Shown here piece after piece: positions 28,069 to 37,245 of a stretch of 64,000 nt of DNA. The stretch covers positions 1,054,001 to 1,118,000 of the forward strand of contig NZ_JAVDDX010000001.1 in NCBI RefSeq assembly GCF_030848575.1, in the 5' to 3' direction. The stretch's first letter is position 1; every line of letters starts with the position of its first letter. The notes under the pieces are model-generated. The model had not been told where the DNA came from, ran no database searches, and saw only the letters and a list, made by a program, of their open reading frames with translations. The DNA comes from Haloarcula sp. H-GB4 (GTDB lineage: Archaea > Halobacteriota > Halobacteria > Halobacteriales > Haloarculaceae). The position numbers and the translations under genes are program-made.

Positions 28069-28668
28069 ATGGGTCTGCTTCAGAAATTGAAATCCGCCCT
28101 CGGGCTTGACGGGACTGGGTCATCCACGTCGGGAACCAATCGCGACGTGGACGTGACCGTCGAGCGAGAGCCCTCTACTGAAGACGAAGACGCTGTGAAA
28201 GGGACGAACACCGCGACGACTACCGAGACCCACACATCTGATACCGCGGCTGGGGACGGTACTGAATCAGGGGATGGGAGTGCGACACCTGCTCAGACAG
28301 ACGAATCGGAAACTGCCGCGTCACCGGCCACCACCGACGACGAATCGGCATCTGCGACCGATAATTCCTCCACAGACACCGAGCCAGAAACGGCGGCCAA
28401 CGACGAAGCCAGCGACTCGGCGGCCACCGCTGACGAGGACCCGGCCGAGGCTGACGACGAAGACGCAGCCGGGACCGAGGACGAGGGAAGTACTGCCCCC
28501 GTCACGGACATCAAGGGAATCGGCCCCGCCTACGCCGACCGACTCGCGGATATTGGTATCGAGACAGTGGGCGAACTGGCCGCTGCGGATGCAGCAGACA
28601 TCGCCGCGGACACCGACCTCTCAGAGAGCCGTGTTTCGGGCTGGATCGAGCGGGCCGAAGACTTCTAA
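28069..28668 (+). CDS. Helix-hairpin-helix protein with long acidic linker
   Basis: 199 aa in three parts: an amphipathic N-terminal helix MGLLQKLKSALGLDG that may lie on the membrane; about 125 residues of low-complexity D/E/S/T/A sequence (20-145); and a C-terminal helix-hairpin-helix pair (VTDIKGIGPAYADRLADIG to the end), the non-specific DNA/nucleoprotein-binding module found at the ends of many archaeal proteins. It resembles a flexible tether between two surfaces. No biochemical function known to me. It is 50 bases after aroE and 70 before pabB, all on the same strand. Confidence 0.8.
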   Translation: MGLLQKLKSALGLDGTGSSTSGTNRDVDVTVEREPSTEDEDAVKGTNTATTTETHTSDTAAGDGTESGDGSATPAQTDESETAASPATTDDESASATDNSSTDTEPETAANDEASDSAATADEDPAEADDEDAAGTEDEGSTAPVTDIKGIGPAYADRLADIGIETVGELAAADAADIAADTDLSESRVSGWIERAEDF

Positions 28669-28738
28669 GACCACTGGCGGTCCATCTTTTTGCGCCGAAC
28701 CGCAAGGGAATTAGTCGCCGCACTGTTTTCGTTCGGTA

Positions 28739-30208
28739 ATGCCAACGGTCGAAACCGACCGGACTACGTTCACCGACCTCGCAGCCGACGCGCCCGCAGA
28801 GGCGCGCGTCCCTGTCGAGGTTCGAGTGGACGTTGATGACCCGTTTCTCGCCTACCGCCGGGCGCGCGATGAGACCGGCGGCGTGTATCTGGCGACCACC
28901 GGCGGCCAGTCTGGGTGGGGCTACTTCGGGACCGCTCCGGCGGACTTCCGCGAAGTCGACCCGAGAGCGGGTGACACCCTCGCCGCACTGACTGAGTTTC
29001 TCGACGGCGAACAGCTGGTTCGCGGTGACTGCGACATACCGTATCCCTGCGGGGCCGTCGGGTGGCTCTCATACGACGTGGCACGGGAACTGGAGTCCCT
29101 GCCCGACAGTGCCGACGCCGACCGTGCGCTCCCGAACTTACAGATAGCTCGATACGACCGCTTCGCCGCCTGGGAGGAACCCCGCGGTGAGTCGGTGACG
29201 CTGCGCGTGACAGCCTGTCCGCGGGTCGGTGATTTCGAGACACCCGAACTAGCCTACGAGTTCGGCAAGCAACATGCCCTTGACCTCGCACGGGCGGCCG
29301 TGCAGGGCGACCCTGCCGTCGAGGACCCGCCGGTTGAGGCCGACGAAGCGACCTTCGAGAGTGACTGCACGCGCGAGTCGTTTGCTAATCGGGTCCAAAC
29401 AGTCAAGCAGTCCATCCGCGAGGGCGACACGTTCCAGGCGAACGTCTCACAACGCCTCCGCGCACCCGCCGCAGTCCACCCGGTCGAGGCCTTCGACGCA
29501 CTTCGAACTGTGAACCCTGCACCGTACTCCGCACTGCTTGAGTTCCCCGGCGTCGACCTCGTCAGTGCCAGTCCAGAACTCCTCTTGCACCGTGACGGCG
29601 ACCGGATCGAGACCGAACCCATCGCCGGTACCAGGCCGCGTGGCGAGACGCCTGAGGCCGACGACCGACTGGAGGGGGACCTGCTCGACGACGAGAAGGA
29701 ACGGGCCGAGCACGCGATGCTCGTCGACCTGGAACGCAACGACCTCGGGAAAGTGAGCAAATTCGGGAGCGTCGAGGTGTCGGACTACCGCCGCGTCGAC
29801 CGCTACTCAGAGGTGATGCACCTCGTTTCTGTCGTCGAAGGCCGACTCCGTGACGGCGCGTCGCTGCAGGACGCCATTGCCGCGGTGTTCCCCGGCGGCA
29901 CCATCACGGGTGCGCCCAAACCCCGGACGATGGAGATTATCGACGAGGTCGAGGCCACGCGACGGGGACCGTACACCGGCTCTATCGGCCTGTTCGGCTT
30001 CGACGGCCGGGCGACGCTGAACATCGTTATCAGAACGCTGGTTCGGTACGCTGAGGAGTACCACCTCCGCGTCGGTGCCGGCGTGGTCCACGATTCGGAC
30101 CCCGACAGCGAGTATCAGGAGACGCTGGACAAGGGCCGCGCGCTCGTCAACGCCGTTGACGAGGCGCTGGGGCGGCGCGTCGACCTAGCGATGGAGGAAC
30201 AGCAATGA
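28739..30208 (+). CDS. pabB: Aminodeoxychorismate synthase component I (TrpE/PabB family)
   Basis: 489 aa chorismate-binding enzyme: [49 protein letters not shown] and [14 protein letters not shown] are all family signatures. Its partners, an overlapping glutamine amidotransferase and a class IV aminotransferase-fold gene, indicate p-aminobenzoate synthesis for folate-type cofactors. Caution: the residue that is Lys in Escherichia coli PabB (PIKGT) is Ala here (PIAGT), as in anthranilate synthase; some PabB proteins share this. The N-terminus lacks the LLES tryptophan-binding motif, so feedback inhibition by tryptophan is not expected. Confidence 0.82.
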   Translation: MPTVETDRTTFTDLAADAPAEARVPVEVRVDVDDPFLAYRRARDETGGVYLATTGGQSGWGYFGTAPADFREVDPRAGDTLAALTEFLDGEQLVRGDCDIPYPCGAVGWLSYDVARELESLPDSADADRALPNLQIARYDRFAAWEEPRGESVTLRVTACPRVGDFETPELAYEFGKQHALDLARAAVQGDPAVEDPPVEADEATFESDCTRESFANRVQTVKQSIREGDTFQANVSQRLRAPAAVHPVEAFDALRTVNPAPYSALLEFPGVDLVSASPELLLHRDGDRIETEPIAGTRPRGETPEADDRLEGDLLDDEKERAEHAMLVDLERNDLGKVSKFGSVEVSDYRRVDRYSEVMHLVSVVEGRLRDGASLQDAIAAVFPGGTITGAPKPRTMEIIDEVEATRRGPYTGSIGLFGFDGRATLNIVIRTLVRYAEEYHLRVGAGVVHDSDPDSEYQETLDKGRALVNAVDEALGRRVDLAMEEQQ

Positions 30209-30930
30209 GTGGTCCCCATGCCGGCAACACCGGCGATGGGAGTGGCCCGGCGGACTCGCTGGCTCCGACCGTGCTGGTCATCGACAACTACGATTCCTTC
30301 GCGTACAACCTCGTCCAGTACGTCGGCGAGGTGGTCCTCCGCCTCGGCGGGACTGAGGACGATGTCATCGTCCGGCGCAACGACGCCATTGATGTCGAAG
30401 GTATCCAGGAGATGGACCCCGACGGCATCGTCGTCTCGCCGGGGCCGGGGACGCCCGAGGAGGCGGGCGTCTCGATGCCGACATTCGAAGAGTTGGAGTA
30501 CCCGACGCTGGGAGTCTGTCTCGGCCACCAGGCGCTGTGTGCGGCCAATGGTGCACCAGTCGGCCACGCCGAGGCGGTCGTCCACGGCAAATCTTCGTCG
30601 GTTACCCACGACGGTACTGGTGTGTTCGAAGATATTCCGGACTCGTTCGACGTCGGTCGCTACCACTCGCTGGCGGTCGACCGCGAGCACCTCCCCGACG
30701 TGCTGACCGAGACAGCGTACACCGTCAGTGACGAGGACGCTGGAGCCGCTACGGTACCGGAGTCAGCCGACGCTGCCACTGCCGACGGCACTGACGAGTC
30801 GCAGGTCGTCATGGGCGTCCGCCACAACGACCGCCCGCATATCGGCGTCCAGTTCCATCCCGAAAGCATCCTGACCGACCACGGAAAGACCATGATCGAG
30901 AACTTCTGCCTGCTATGCAATACCACGTAA
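30205..30930 (+). CDS. pabA: Aminodeoxychorismate synthase component II, glutamine amidotransferase
   Basis: 241 aa class I glutamine amidotransferase overlapping pabB by 4 bases (ATGA). Nucleophile cysteine in [11 protein letters not shown], and the His-Glu of the triad in [11 protein letters not shown] near the end; the start is [19 protein letters not shown]. It supplies ammonia to component I. About 25 extra residues at the N-terminus and an Ala/Asp-rich insert (about 175-200) are haloarchaeal embellishments. TrpG and PabA cannot be separated by motif; the neighbour at 30915 favours PabA. Confidence 0.86.
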   Translation: MSGPHAGNTGDGSGPADSLAPTVLVIDNYDSFAYNLVQYVGEVVLRLGGTEDDVIVRRNDAIDVEGIQEMDPDGIVVSPGPGTPEEAGVSMPTFEELEYPTLGVCLGHQALCAANGAPVGHAEAVVHGKSSSVTHDGTGVFEDIPDSFDVGRYHSLAVDREHLPDVLTETAYTVSDEDAGAATVPESADAATADGTDESQVVMGVRHNDRPHIGVQFHPESILTDHGKTMIENFCLLCNTT

Positions 30931-31787
30931 ACGGAACGCTCGTCCCCGAGGACGAGGCGACGGTATCGGTGCGCGACCGCGGGTTCATGTACGGCGACGC
31001 GGCGTTCGAGACGCTTCGGGCCTACGGCGGCGAGCCGTTCCGGTGGGACGCCCACCGCGACCGCCTCCGGCGGACGGCCGAGACGCTGGGCTTCGCCGAC
31101 GCCGTGCCCGGTGACCTCCGGGAGCGCGTTGACGAGACGCTCACGGCTAACGATCTGGAGGAGGCGTACGTCCGGCTATCTGTCACGCGGGGCGTCCAGC
31201 CCGGAAAGCTGACGCCAGGGAGCGACGTTGACCCCACAGTCGTCGTCATTTGTAAGGGACTGCCACGGGGCGGCCTTGACGGCGAGCGTGTCTGGGACGA
31301 ACCGGCGTCGGTCCAGACGATCAGGACCCGGCGGATTCCCAGCGAGGCCGTCCCGGCGGACGCGAAGACGCACAACTATCTCAACGGGATTCTCGGGCGG
31401 CTGGAACTCCGGAAAGCCGCCGCCGGCGGCGAACCAGCCGACGAGTGTCTCATCCGGGACACGGATGGGAATCTGGCCGAAGGAGCGACGAGCAACCTCT
31501 TTTTCGTCACGGACAACGGTCTCCGGACACCGAGTACGGACCTCGACCTGCTACCGGGCGTTACCCGCGACGTGGTGATGGACATCGCCCGAGGCGAGGA
31601 TTTCCCCGTCGAAACCGGCCACTACTCGCTCGATGCCCTGCGCGACGCCGATGAGGCGTTTCTCACGAACTCGACGTGGGAGATCCGCCCCATTGCGACC
31701 GTCGACGGCATCTCCGTGGGAAGCGGACCGATGACAAAGCTCCTCCAGCGGCTGTTCGACGAGCGAATCGAGGAGCGACACTACTGA
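30915..31787 (+). CDS. pabC: Class IV aminotransferase-fold enzyme, probable aminodeoxychorismate lyase
   Basis: 290 aa, overlapping pabA by 16 bases. PLP fold type IV: DRGFMYGDAAFETLRAY near the start, the PLP lysine in PADAKTHNYLNGILGR and EGATSNLFFV near 190. Branched-chain aminotransferase, D-amino acid aminotransferase and aminodeoxychorismate lyase share this fold; immediate overlap with pabBA favours the lyase that releases pyruvate to yield p-aminobenzoate. Confidence 0.82.
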   Translation: MQYHVNGTLVPEDEATVSVRDRGFMYGDAAFETLRAYGGEPFRWDAHRDRLRRTAETLGFADAVPGDLRERVDETLTANDLEEAYVRLSVTRGVQPGKLTPGSDVDPTVVVICKGLPRGGLDGERVWDEPASVQTIRTRRIPSEAVPADAKTHNYLNGILGRLELRKAAAGGEPADECLIRDTDGNLAEGATSNLFFVTDNGLRTPSTDLDLLPGVTRDVVMDIARGEDFPVETGHYSLDALRDADEAFLTNSTWEIRPIATVDGISVGSGPMTKLLQRLFDERIEERHY

Positions 31788-31878
31788 GGCCGACTCGGTC
31801 CTAGCGTCGTCCCTTCGATACGAGAATAGGGCCGGGACCGGCGGTTTGAAACGCCTTACTTCCTTACCTGTGTGTAGT

Positions 31879-32295
31879 ATGGACGAGGACAGCCGTATCG
31901 TCGCGCTGGAAGAGGTACCTGATGACGGAACGTTTCTGTTCACTGTTCGCGACGGGTTCGACACGAAGGAAGCGATTATTGTCGAGTTGTCCGACGCGGT
32001 CGTCGCGTTCGAGAACTACTGTCCACACTGGACAGATGTCCGACTGGACAAAGGCAGTGGGGCGACGGTTCGCAATGGGCAACTCGTGTGTGAGAAACAC
32101 GGGGCGACGTTCGAATCCGATTCGGGGCTGTGTAACTACGGCCCCTGCGAGGGGGCGGTGCTGGAGGAAGTCGCTATCACTACCGAGGACGGTGACGTCT
32201 ACCTGACCGACGAGCGCTATGAGTTCGAAAATCAGGGGCCGTCCGGCGACCACGACCTCTCGTCGCGCGGTCGCATCGGCTTCTCCGGGAACTGA
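31879..32295 (+). CDS. Small Rieske-type [2Fe-2S] protein
   Basis: 138 aa from the ATG at 31879. Cluster ligands are in NYCPHWTDV (CxH) and LVCEKHGATF (CxxH), the soluble Rieske pattern as in NirD-like and ferredoxin-type proteins rather than the membrane bc1 type (no disulphide cysteines next to the ligands, no signal or membrane anchor). The partner is unknown; a flavin reductase-like gene lies about 1.4 kb downstream. Divergent or separate from its neighbours. Confidence 0.85.
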   Translation: MDEDSRIVALEEVPDDGTFLFTVRDGFDTKEAIIVELSDAVVAFENYCPHWTDVRLDKGSGATVRNGQLVCEKHGATFESDSGLCNYGPCEGAVLEEVAITTEDGDVYLTDERYEFENQGPSGDHDLSSRGRIGFSGN

Positions 32296-32332
32296 GCGCA
32301 CAGAACCGATGCCGCTGGGAGTCGTTCTCCTG

Positions 32333-32623
32333 TCAGCTGATCCGGTACGCCGGCTCCGAGACGGCCTCGCATTTGCACTCTGGGCATCGACTCGGTCGGT
32401 TCGTCAGGTCATCAAAGTCCGTGAAGCCGCACTCCTCGCACTCGGGTGGAGCAACGAGGAGCTGTTCGTCGGTCGATTCCAGAGATTTCGAGATATGCTC
32501 TACGTGCGTGAGCGCGTCGCTGGTCTGTATTTCGAACTCGTTCGCGATTGTCCCGGCGGCCATCGCTTCGTCGCGTAGTTGGTCAGCGATGCGCTGGCGC
32601 GTCGTCCGACTTGCCTCGCGCAT
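32333..32623 (-). CDS. ArsR-like winged-helix protein with zinc ribbon
   Basis: 96 aa from the ATG at 32623. Residues 1-55 form a helix-turn-helix (TRQRIADQLRDEAMAAGTIA) and 60-90 a zinc ribbon with C62, C65, C80 and C83. Similar haloarchaeal proteins are annotated as transcriptional regulators. A TTATA element at 32646-32650 (minus strand TATAA) lies 25 nt upstream of 32623, so a leaderless mRNA would begin there; the in-frame ATG at 32638 is therefore less likely. The target is unknown. Confidence 0.8.
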   Translation of the reverse strand: MREASRTTRQRIADQLRDEAMAAGTIANEFEIQTSDALTHVEHISKSLESTDEQLLVAPPECEECGFTDFDDLTNRPSRCPECKCEAVSEPAYRIS

Positions 32624-32645
32624 GGGAGAAGTTGGCATCCGATTG

Positions 32646-32650
32646 TTATA
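32646..32650 (-). promoter_or_regulatory. TATA box of the winged-helix gene
   Basis: TATAA on the minus strand (CCTATAAC in context), 25 nt upstream of the ATG at 32623. It decides between two in-frame starts 15 bases apart. Confidence 0.55.
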
Positions 32651-32754
32651 GGCTTTGTTCTGTTCTTGTGGCACCACCGTCGCCGTCTCCCGGCCAGTTC
32701 CTCCATCCGCCACGATACTTTATCACCGGCGGCGGTGAACAGCGACACCAACCG

Positions 32755-33621
32755 ATGTTCGATAGTATCCTCGTGCCGACCGACGGAAGTCCCGGTTCCG
32801 AGCGCGCGTTTGAGGCCGCCGCGACGCTTGCAAGCACTCACGACGCCACTGTCCACGTCCTCTCTGTCGTTGATGAGCACGGACCGACGGACGACTGGGA
32901 CTACGACGGCGACTCCCCGGCGGAAGCCTTCATCGAGTCCCAGGCCGACCACGTCGACACCGAGGATCTGTCTGTTACCCCCGCCGTCCGCGAAGGAGTC
33001 GTTCATGACGCGATTCTCGACTACGCCGACGAGACCGGTATCGATCTCATTGTCATGGGAACGCACGGCCGAACCGGCGTCCGGCGGTTCCTCCTCGGTA
33101 GCGTTACGGAAAAGGTCGTCCGCCTCGCCGACGTGCCAGTCCTTTCTGTCAAAGCCGACGCGGAGCCGGGAACCGTCTCATTCGACGACATTCTGCTCCC
33201 AACTGATGGCAGTAGCGGCGCGGAGGCAGCTATCGAACCGACGGGCACACTCGCAAGCGCAACCGATGCCACTGTTCGTCTCGTTTCGGTCGTGGACACG
33301 CGGTCGCTCGGTGTCGATGTCGGGTCAAGCGTTATCGTTGACGAACTGGAGTCGGTCGCGACGGATGCTGTCGAGGATGCATCTGACCGACTCTCGAAGC
33401 TGGGAGTCGAAACCGTTGAGACAGCAATCACACAGGGCGTCCCGTATCGGGCCATCCTCGACGCTATTGAGGAAGCTGATGCCGACCTCGTCGTCATCGG
33501 AACTCACGGCCGCACCGGCATCGACCGCTACCTACTGGGCAGCGTTGCCGAAAAACTGGTCCGAACCTCGCCGGTCCCGGTGATGACCGTTCGAGCGTCG
33601 GACGCCGGTGAGGAGCAATAA
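32755..33621 (+). CDS. Double-domain universal stress protein (UspA)
   Basis: 288 aa from the ATG at 32755 (MFDSILVPTDGSPGSERA), two UspA domains in tandem (about 1-142 and 146-288), each with the ATP-binding GTHGRTG...R-LLGS loop (MGTHGRTGVRRFLLGSV and IGTHGRTGIDRYLLGSV) and VPVLSVKA / VPVMTVRA ends. Such proteins bind ATP and are induced by stress. The open frame starts earlier but those residues overlap the divergent regulator. A single-domain relative lies at 51165. Confidence 0.93.
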   Translation: MFDSILVPTDGSPGSERAFEAAATLASTHDATVHVLSVVDEHGPTDDWDYDGDSPAEAFIESQADHVDTEDLSVTPAVREGVVHDAILDYADETGIDLIVMGTHGRTGVRRFLLGSVTEKVVRLADVPVLSVKADAEPGTVSFDDILLPTDGSSGAEAAIEPTGTLASATDATVRLVSVVDTRSLGVDVGSSVIVDELESVATDAVEDASDRLSKLGVETVETAITQGVPYRAILDAIEEADADLVVIGTHGRTGIDRYLLGSVAEKLVRTSPVPVMTVRASDAGEEQ

Positions 33622-33689
33622 TACCGCTACTAGCGGTCTATCGTAGGGAGCCAGCCGATAAGACAGCGCCCGAACGGCACTCGACTGAC

Positions 33690-34325
33690 CTATCCGAAGT
33701 TTTCGACCTTCGCGTCGTCAGTGTTGACCCCAGCAGCTTCCAGCGCTTCCGTGGCGGCGTCGAGGAAGTCCGCGAAGCCGTAAATGAACACCTGCCCGCC
33801 GTCCTCGACGGCGTCGGCGACTGGCTCGGTCAGGGACTCCTCGCTGCCGATGACCGCGACGAGCGCCCCGGCATCGGCGAGCGCGTCCAGCCGCTCCTCG
33901 TGGACCGGTGCATCGTCCTGATACACGACTGCGGCCTCGTTGCCGTCGTCCAGCGCGCGCTCGGCGATACCCACGGCTGGACCGACACCGGGACCACCGG
34001 CGAGGACGACAGCGCGACTTTCGCCTTCGTAATAATCCGACCCGAACGGCCCGGCGATGCGGACACCGTCGCCCGCTTCGAGCGCGCCGAGCTGGGGGGC
34101 TAGCTCGCCGTCGGGGTCGATACCGACGGTAATCTCCAACGCTTCATCGACCGTCGGCGAGGAGATTGTGTAGAACCGCGAGATATCCTCCCCGTCGACG
34201 CCCAGCGTCAGCTTGACAAACTGACCGGGCTGTGCGTCGAAGGTGTCCGGTGTCTCGAAGTCGATCGCCACGGTGTCCGGCCCGACATCTCGGACGGCAA
34301 CCACGTCGAGGACTTGTTCATCCAT
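33690..34325 (-). CDS. Ferredoxin-NADP reductase-like FAD/NAD(P) oxidoreductase
   Basis: 211 aa: an FAD-binding barrel with RFYTISSP at about 50-57, then an NAD(P)-binding Rossmann half with LAGGPGVGPAVGIAE. No [2Fe-2S] ferredoxin domain is attached, so a separate electron carrier is expected; the Rieske protein at 31879 is a possible but unproven partner. Family members reduce flavins, ferredoxin or oxygenase components. Monocistronic. Confidence 0.85.
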   Translation of the reverse strand: MDEQVLDVVAVRDVGPDTVAIDFETPDTFDAQPGQFVKLTLGVDGEDISRFYTISSPTVDEALEITVGIDPDGELAPQLGALEAGDGVRIAGPFGSDYYEGESRAVVLAGGPGVGPAVGIAERALDDGNEAAVVYQDDAPVHEERLDALADAGALVAVIGSEESLTEPVADAVEDGGQVFIYGFADFLDAATEALEAAGVNTDDAKVENFG

Positions 34326-34530
34326 ACCTGAGAGTTGCCGTGACTGGGCAAGGGGGTTACGGTCGCGGAGTTTCCCGTCCGGCAGATCTTATTGCCGCTA
34401 TTTTCTAACATACGGGTGATTATGCCGCTTTTCACTCGAAACTACCCCGGTATTCACTCGAAGACGAGTAGTGCGCGCGCGGGCGGTTACGGAAGGCTTT
34501 TCCTACCACGCTGGCTACCCGAGGGATATA
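34326..34530. other. Intergenic region before korA
   Basis: 205 bases carry the divergent promoters of the FNR-like gene and korA. The segment 34430-34460 includes the 10-base string TTCACTCGAA twice, 22 bases apart, a candidate tandem operator. The frame of korA remains open upstream to 34471, but the 20 extra codons do not look like 2-oxoacid oxidoreductase sequence. Confidence 0.4.
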
Positions 34531-36291
34531 ATGCCAGAGGACCTGAACTGGGCCATCGGCGGCGAAGCCGGCGATGGAATCGACTCCACCGGGAAGATTT
34601 TCGCGCAGGCACTCTCTCGGGCTGGTCGACACGTTTTCACCTCAAAGGACTTCGCCTCCCGCATCCGTGGCGGGTACACTGCCTACAAGGTACGGACGTC
34701 AGTCGACCGCGTCGAGAGTGTCGTCGACCGCCTCGACATCCTGATCGCACTCACAGAGCGCACCATCCACGAGAACGAGGACGAACTCCACGAGGATTCC
34801 GTCATCATCTACGACGGCGAGCGCTCGACGATGCAGGACGTGGAAGTTCCCGGCGACGCGACGGCACTCGAAGTACCGCTGAAACGGCTCGCAGAGGACG
34901 CGGGTGGGGCCATCATGCTTAACGTCGTCGCCCTCGGTGCGGCGTGTGAGGTCACCGGCTTCCCAATCGAGAATCTCGACGAAAGCCTCGAAAAGCGCTT
35001 CGGCGACAAGGGCGAGGCCATCGTCGAGAACAACAAGGAAGCCGCCCGGAAGGGGCAGCACTACGTCCAAGAGGAGTTCGGCGAGTTCGACTACAACATG
35101 GAGACCACGGACGAGGACTACGTGCTCCTCAACGGCGACGAGGCCATCGGCATGGGCGCTATCGCCGCCGGCTGTCGCTTCTACGCCGGCTACCCCATCA
35201 CACCGGCGACGGACGTGATGGAGTACATGACCGGCCGCGTCGATCAGTTCGGCGGGAAGGTCGTCCAGGCCGAGGACGAACTGTCGGCCATCAACATGGC
35301 TCTCGGTGCGGCGCGCGCGGGGGCCCGAGCCATGACCGCCACATCCGGTCCGGGTATCGACCTGATGACCGAGACGTTCGGGCTTGTCGCCACCAGCGAG
35401 ACGCCGCTGGTCATCTGTGACGTGATGCGCTCCGGTCCGTCGACCGGGATGCCGACCAAACAGGAGCAGGGCGACCTCAACATGACGCTGTACGGCGGCC
35501 ACGGCGAGATTCCGCGGTTCGTCGTCGCCCCGACGACCGTCTCGGAGTGTTTCTGGAAGACTGTCGAGGCGTTCAACCTCGCCGAAAAGTACCAGACGCC
35601 GGTCTTCCTCGTCTCGGACCTCGCAATGGCCGTGACGGAACAGACCTTCTCGCCCGAGACCTTCGATATGGATGAGGTCGAAATCGACCGCGGGAAAGTC
35701 GTCGACGAGAACGAGATTGACGCCTGGCTGGACGAGAAGGGCCGCTTCCAGGCCCACTTCGCGGCCGCAGACGGCGTCTCACCGCGTGCGTTCCCCGGCA
35801 CGACCGACGGCGCGCACATGACGACCGGCCTCGAACACGACGAACTCGGTCGCCGGACCGAGGACACGGACGTGCGTATCGAGCAGGTCGACAAGCGCCA
35901 GCGGAAAGTCGAGACCGCCCGCGAGCAGGAGGACTTCGACTACCGCGAATTCGGCGACCCCGACGCCGACACGCTCGTCATCTCCTGGGGCTCCAACGAA
36001 GGCGCCCTGCGCGAGGGGCTGACGCTGCTGGAAGAGGACGGCTACGACGTTCGGTTCCTCTCGGTGCCGTACATCTTCCCGCGTCCGGACCTCTCCGAAG
36101 AGATCGAAGCCGCAGAAGACGTCATCGTCGTCGAGTGTAACGCCACCGGCCAGTTCGCGGACGTCATCGAACACGACGTCCTCGAACGGGTACAGCGCAT
36201 CAACAAGTACAACGGCGTGCGGTTCAAAGCAGACGAACTGGCAACCGAGATCAAGCAAACGCTTGCCACACCTCGGGAGGCAACACAATGA
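34531..36291 (+). CDS. korA: 2-oxoacid:ferredoxin oxidoreductase, alpha (gamma-alpha fused) subunit, probably KorA
   Basis: 586 aa from the ATG at 34531 (MPEDLNWAIGGEAGDGIDS). Residues 1-190 are the gamma domain and the rest the alpha domain, with AGYPITPATDVMEYM, ATSGPGIDLMTE and MRSGPSTGMPTKQEQGD signatures. With KorB it oxidises 2-oxoglutarate (or pyruvate) and reduces ferredoxin, replacing the NAD-linked dehydrogenase complex. The small beta subunit (287 aa) fits KorB rather than the longer PorB of halobacteria, hence the oxoglutarate assignment; this is inference. Overlaps korB by 4 bases. Confidence 0.88.
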   Translation: MPEDLNWAIGGEAGDGIDSTGKIFAQALSRAGRHVFTSKDFASRIRGGYTAYKVRTSVDRVESVVDRLDILIALTERTIHENEDELHEDSVIIYDGERSTMQDVEVPGDATALEVPLKRLAEDAGGAIMLNVVALGAACEVTGFPIENLDESLEKRFGDKGEAIVENNKEAARKGQHYVQEEFGEFDYNMETTDEDYVLLNGDEAIGMGAIAAGCRFYAGYPITPATDVMEYMTGRVDQFGGKVVQAEDELSAINMALGAARAGARAMTATSGPGIDLMTETFGLVATSETPLVICDVMRSGPSTGMPTKQEQGDLNMTLYGGHGEIPRFVVAPTTVSECFWKTVEAFNLAEKYQTPVFLVSDLAMAVTEQTFSPETFDMDEVEIDRGKVVDENEIDAWLDEKGRFQAHFAAADGVSPRAFPGTTDGAHMTTGLEHDELGRRTEDTDVRIEQVDKRQRKVETAREQEDFDYREFGDPDADTLVISWGSNEGALREGLTLLEEDGYDVRFLSVPYIFPRPDLSEEIEAAEDVIVVECNATGQFADVIEHDVLERVQRINKYNGVRFKADELATEIKQTLATPREATQ

Positions 36292-37151
36292 GCTCCGACG
36301 TTCGCTTCACAGACTTCAAATCCGACAAGCAACCGACCTGGTGTCCCGGCTGCGGTGACTTCGGGACGATGAACGGCATGATGAAGGCACTGGCAGAGAC
36401 GGGCAACGACCCCGACAATACCTTCATCGTCGCCGGTATCGGCTGTTCCGGTAAGATCGGGACGTACATGCACAGCTACGCGCTCCACGGCGTCCACGGC
36501 CGCGCCCTGCCGGTGGGCATCGGCGTGAAGATGGCCAACCCGGACCTCGAAGTGATGGTCTCGGGCGGTGACGGTGACGGGTACTCCATCGGTGCCGGCC
36601 ACTTCATCCACGCAGTGCGACGCAACGTCGACATGAGCTACGTCGTGATGGACAACCGTATTTACGGGCTGACGAAGGGGCAGGCCTCGCCGACCTCGCG
36701 CGAGGACTTCGAAACCTCGACCTCGCCTGACGGGCCGAACCAGCCGCCGGTCAATCCGAAGGCGCTGGCGCTGGCCTCCGGTGCGACGTTCATCGCGCAG
36801 TCGTTCTCCTCGAACGCACAGCGACACGCCGAAATCGTCCAGAAGGCCGTCGAACACGACGGCTTCGGCTTCGTGAACGTCTACTCGCCGTGTGTGACGT
36901 TCAACGACGTGGACACCTACGATTACTTCCGCGATGCCATCGTGGACCTCGACGAGTCCGACCACGACCCGTCGGACCGCGACCAGGCCAAGGACAAGAT
37001 CCTCGAAAGCGAGAAAGAGTACATGGGCGTCCTATATCAGGACGAGGACTCCGTTCCCTTCGAGGAGCGTGAGGGCGTCGAGGGCTCGATGGCCGAGATT
37101 CCGGACGGCGCGCCCGAGGGCGCGATGGACCTCGTCCGCGAGTTCTACTAA
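36288..37151 (+). CDS. korB: 2-oxoacid:ferredoxin oxidoreductase, beta (TPP-binding) subunit, probably KorB
   Basis: 287 aa, starting in the ATGA overlap with korA. TWCPGCGDFGTMNGM near the start and GIGCSGKIGTYMHSY are beta-subunit hallmarks; the thiamine diphosphate motif runs from GGDGDGYSIGAGH to the asparagine in MDNRIYGLTKGQ. No ferredoxin (delta) domain is present, as is normal for haloarchaea, where the complex has two subunits and uses a plant-type [2Fe-2S] ferredoxin. Followed by a strong stem-loop. Confidence 0.9.
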   Translation: MSSDVRFTDFKSDKQPTWCPGCGDFGTMNGMMKALAETGNDPDNTFIVAGIGCSGKIGTYMHSYALHGVHGRALPVGIGVKMANPDLEVMVSGGDGDGYSIGAGHFIHAVRRNVDMSYVVMDNRIYGLTKGQASPTSREDFETSTSPDGPNQPPVNPKALALASGATFIAQSFSSNAQRHAEIVQKAVEHDGFGFVNVYSPCVTFNDVDTYDYFRDAIVDLDESDHDPSDRDQAKDKILESEKEYMGVLYQDEDSVPFEEREGVEGSMAEIPDGAPEGAMDLVREFY

Positions 37152-37156
37152 GTACC

Positions 37157-37200
37157 TTTTTGCGCCTCGGGTACGCTTCGCGCACCACTCGGCGCAAAAA
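37157..37200 (+). terminator. Stem-loop after korAB, candidate terminator
   Basis: TTTTTGCGCC at 37157-37166 is exactly inverted at 37191-37200 (GGCGCAAAAA), enclosing 24 bases. It starts 5 bases after the korB stop. A U-run on the 5' side and A-run on the 3' side means it could work in either direction; archaeal termination depends mainly on U-runs, so the hairpin may instead stabilise the 3' end. Confidence 0.5.
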
Positions 37201-37215
37201 TCTACGGTAAAAAGG

Positions 37216-37245
37216 CCGGAATCGAGGCTGCAGCCTCGATTCCGG
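37216..37245. repeat. Perfect 30-bp palindrome in the korB-methyltransferase gap
   Basis: Two 15-base arms starting CCGGAATCGAGG meet without a spacer at the centre GCTGCAGC. A smaller inverted pair, ACGGCG at 37250-37255 and CGCCGT at 37265-37270, follows directly. The rest of the 248-base gap (to 37399) has no gene; a TTTTATTTAT at 37364-37373 sits 30 nt before the next ATG and is a likely promoter. Confidence 0.75.

Noticed and set aside
34471..34530. Upstream start for korA
   Set aside because: The 20 additional residues do not match 2-oxoacid oxidoreductases; the ATG at 34531 begins the conserved NWAIGGEAGDGID segment.
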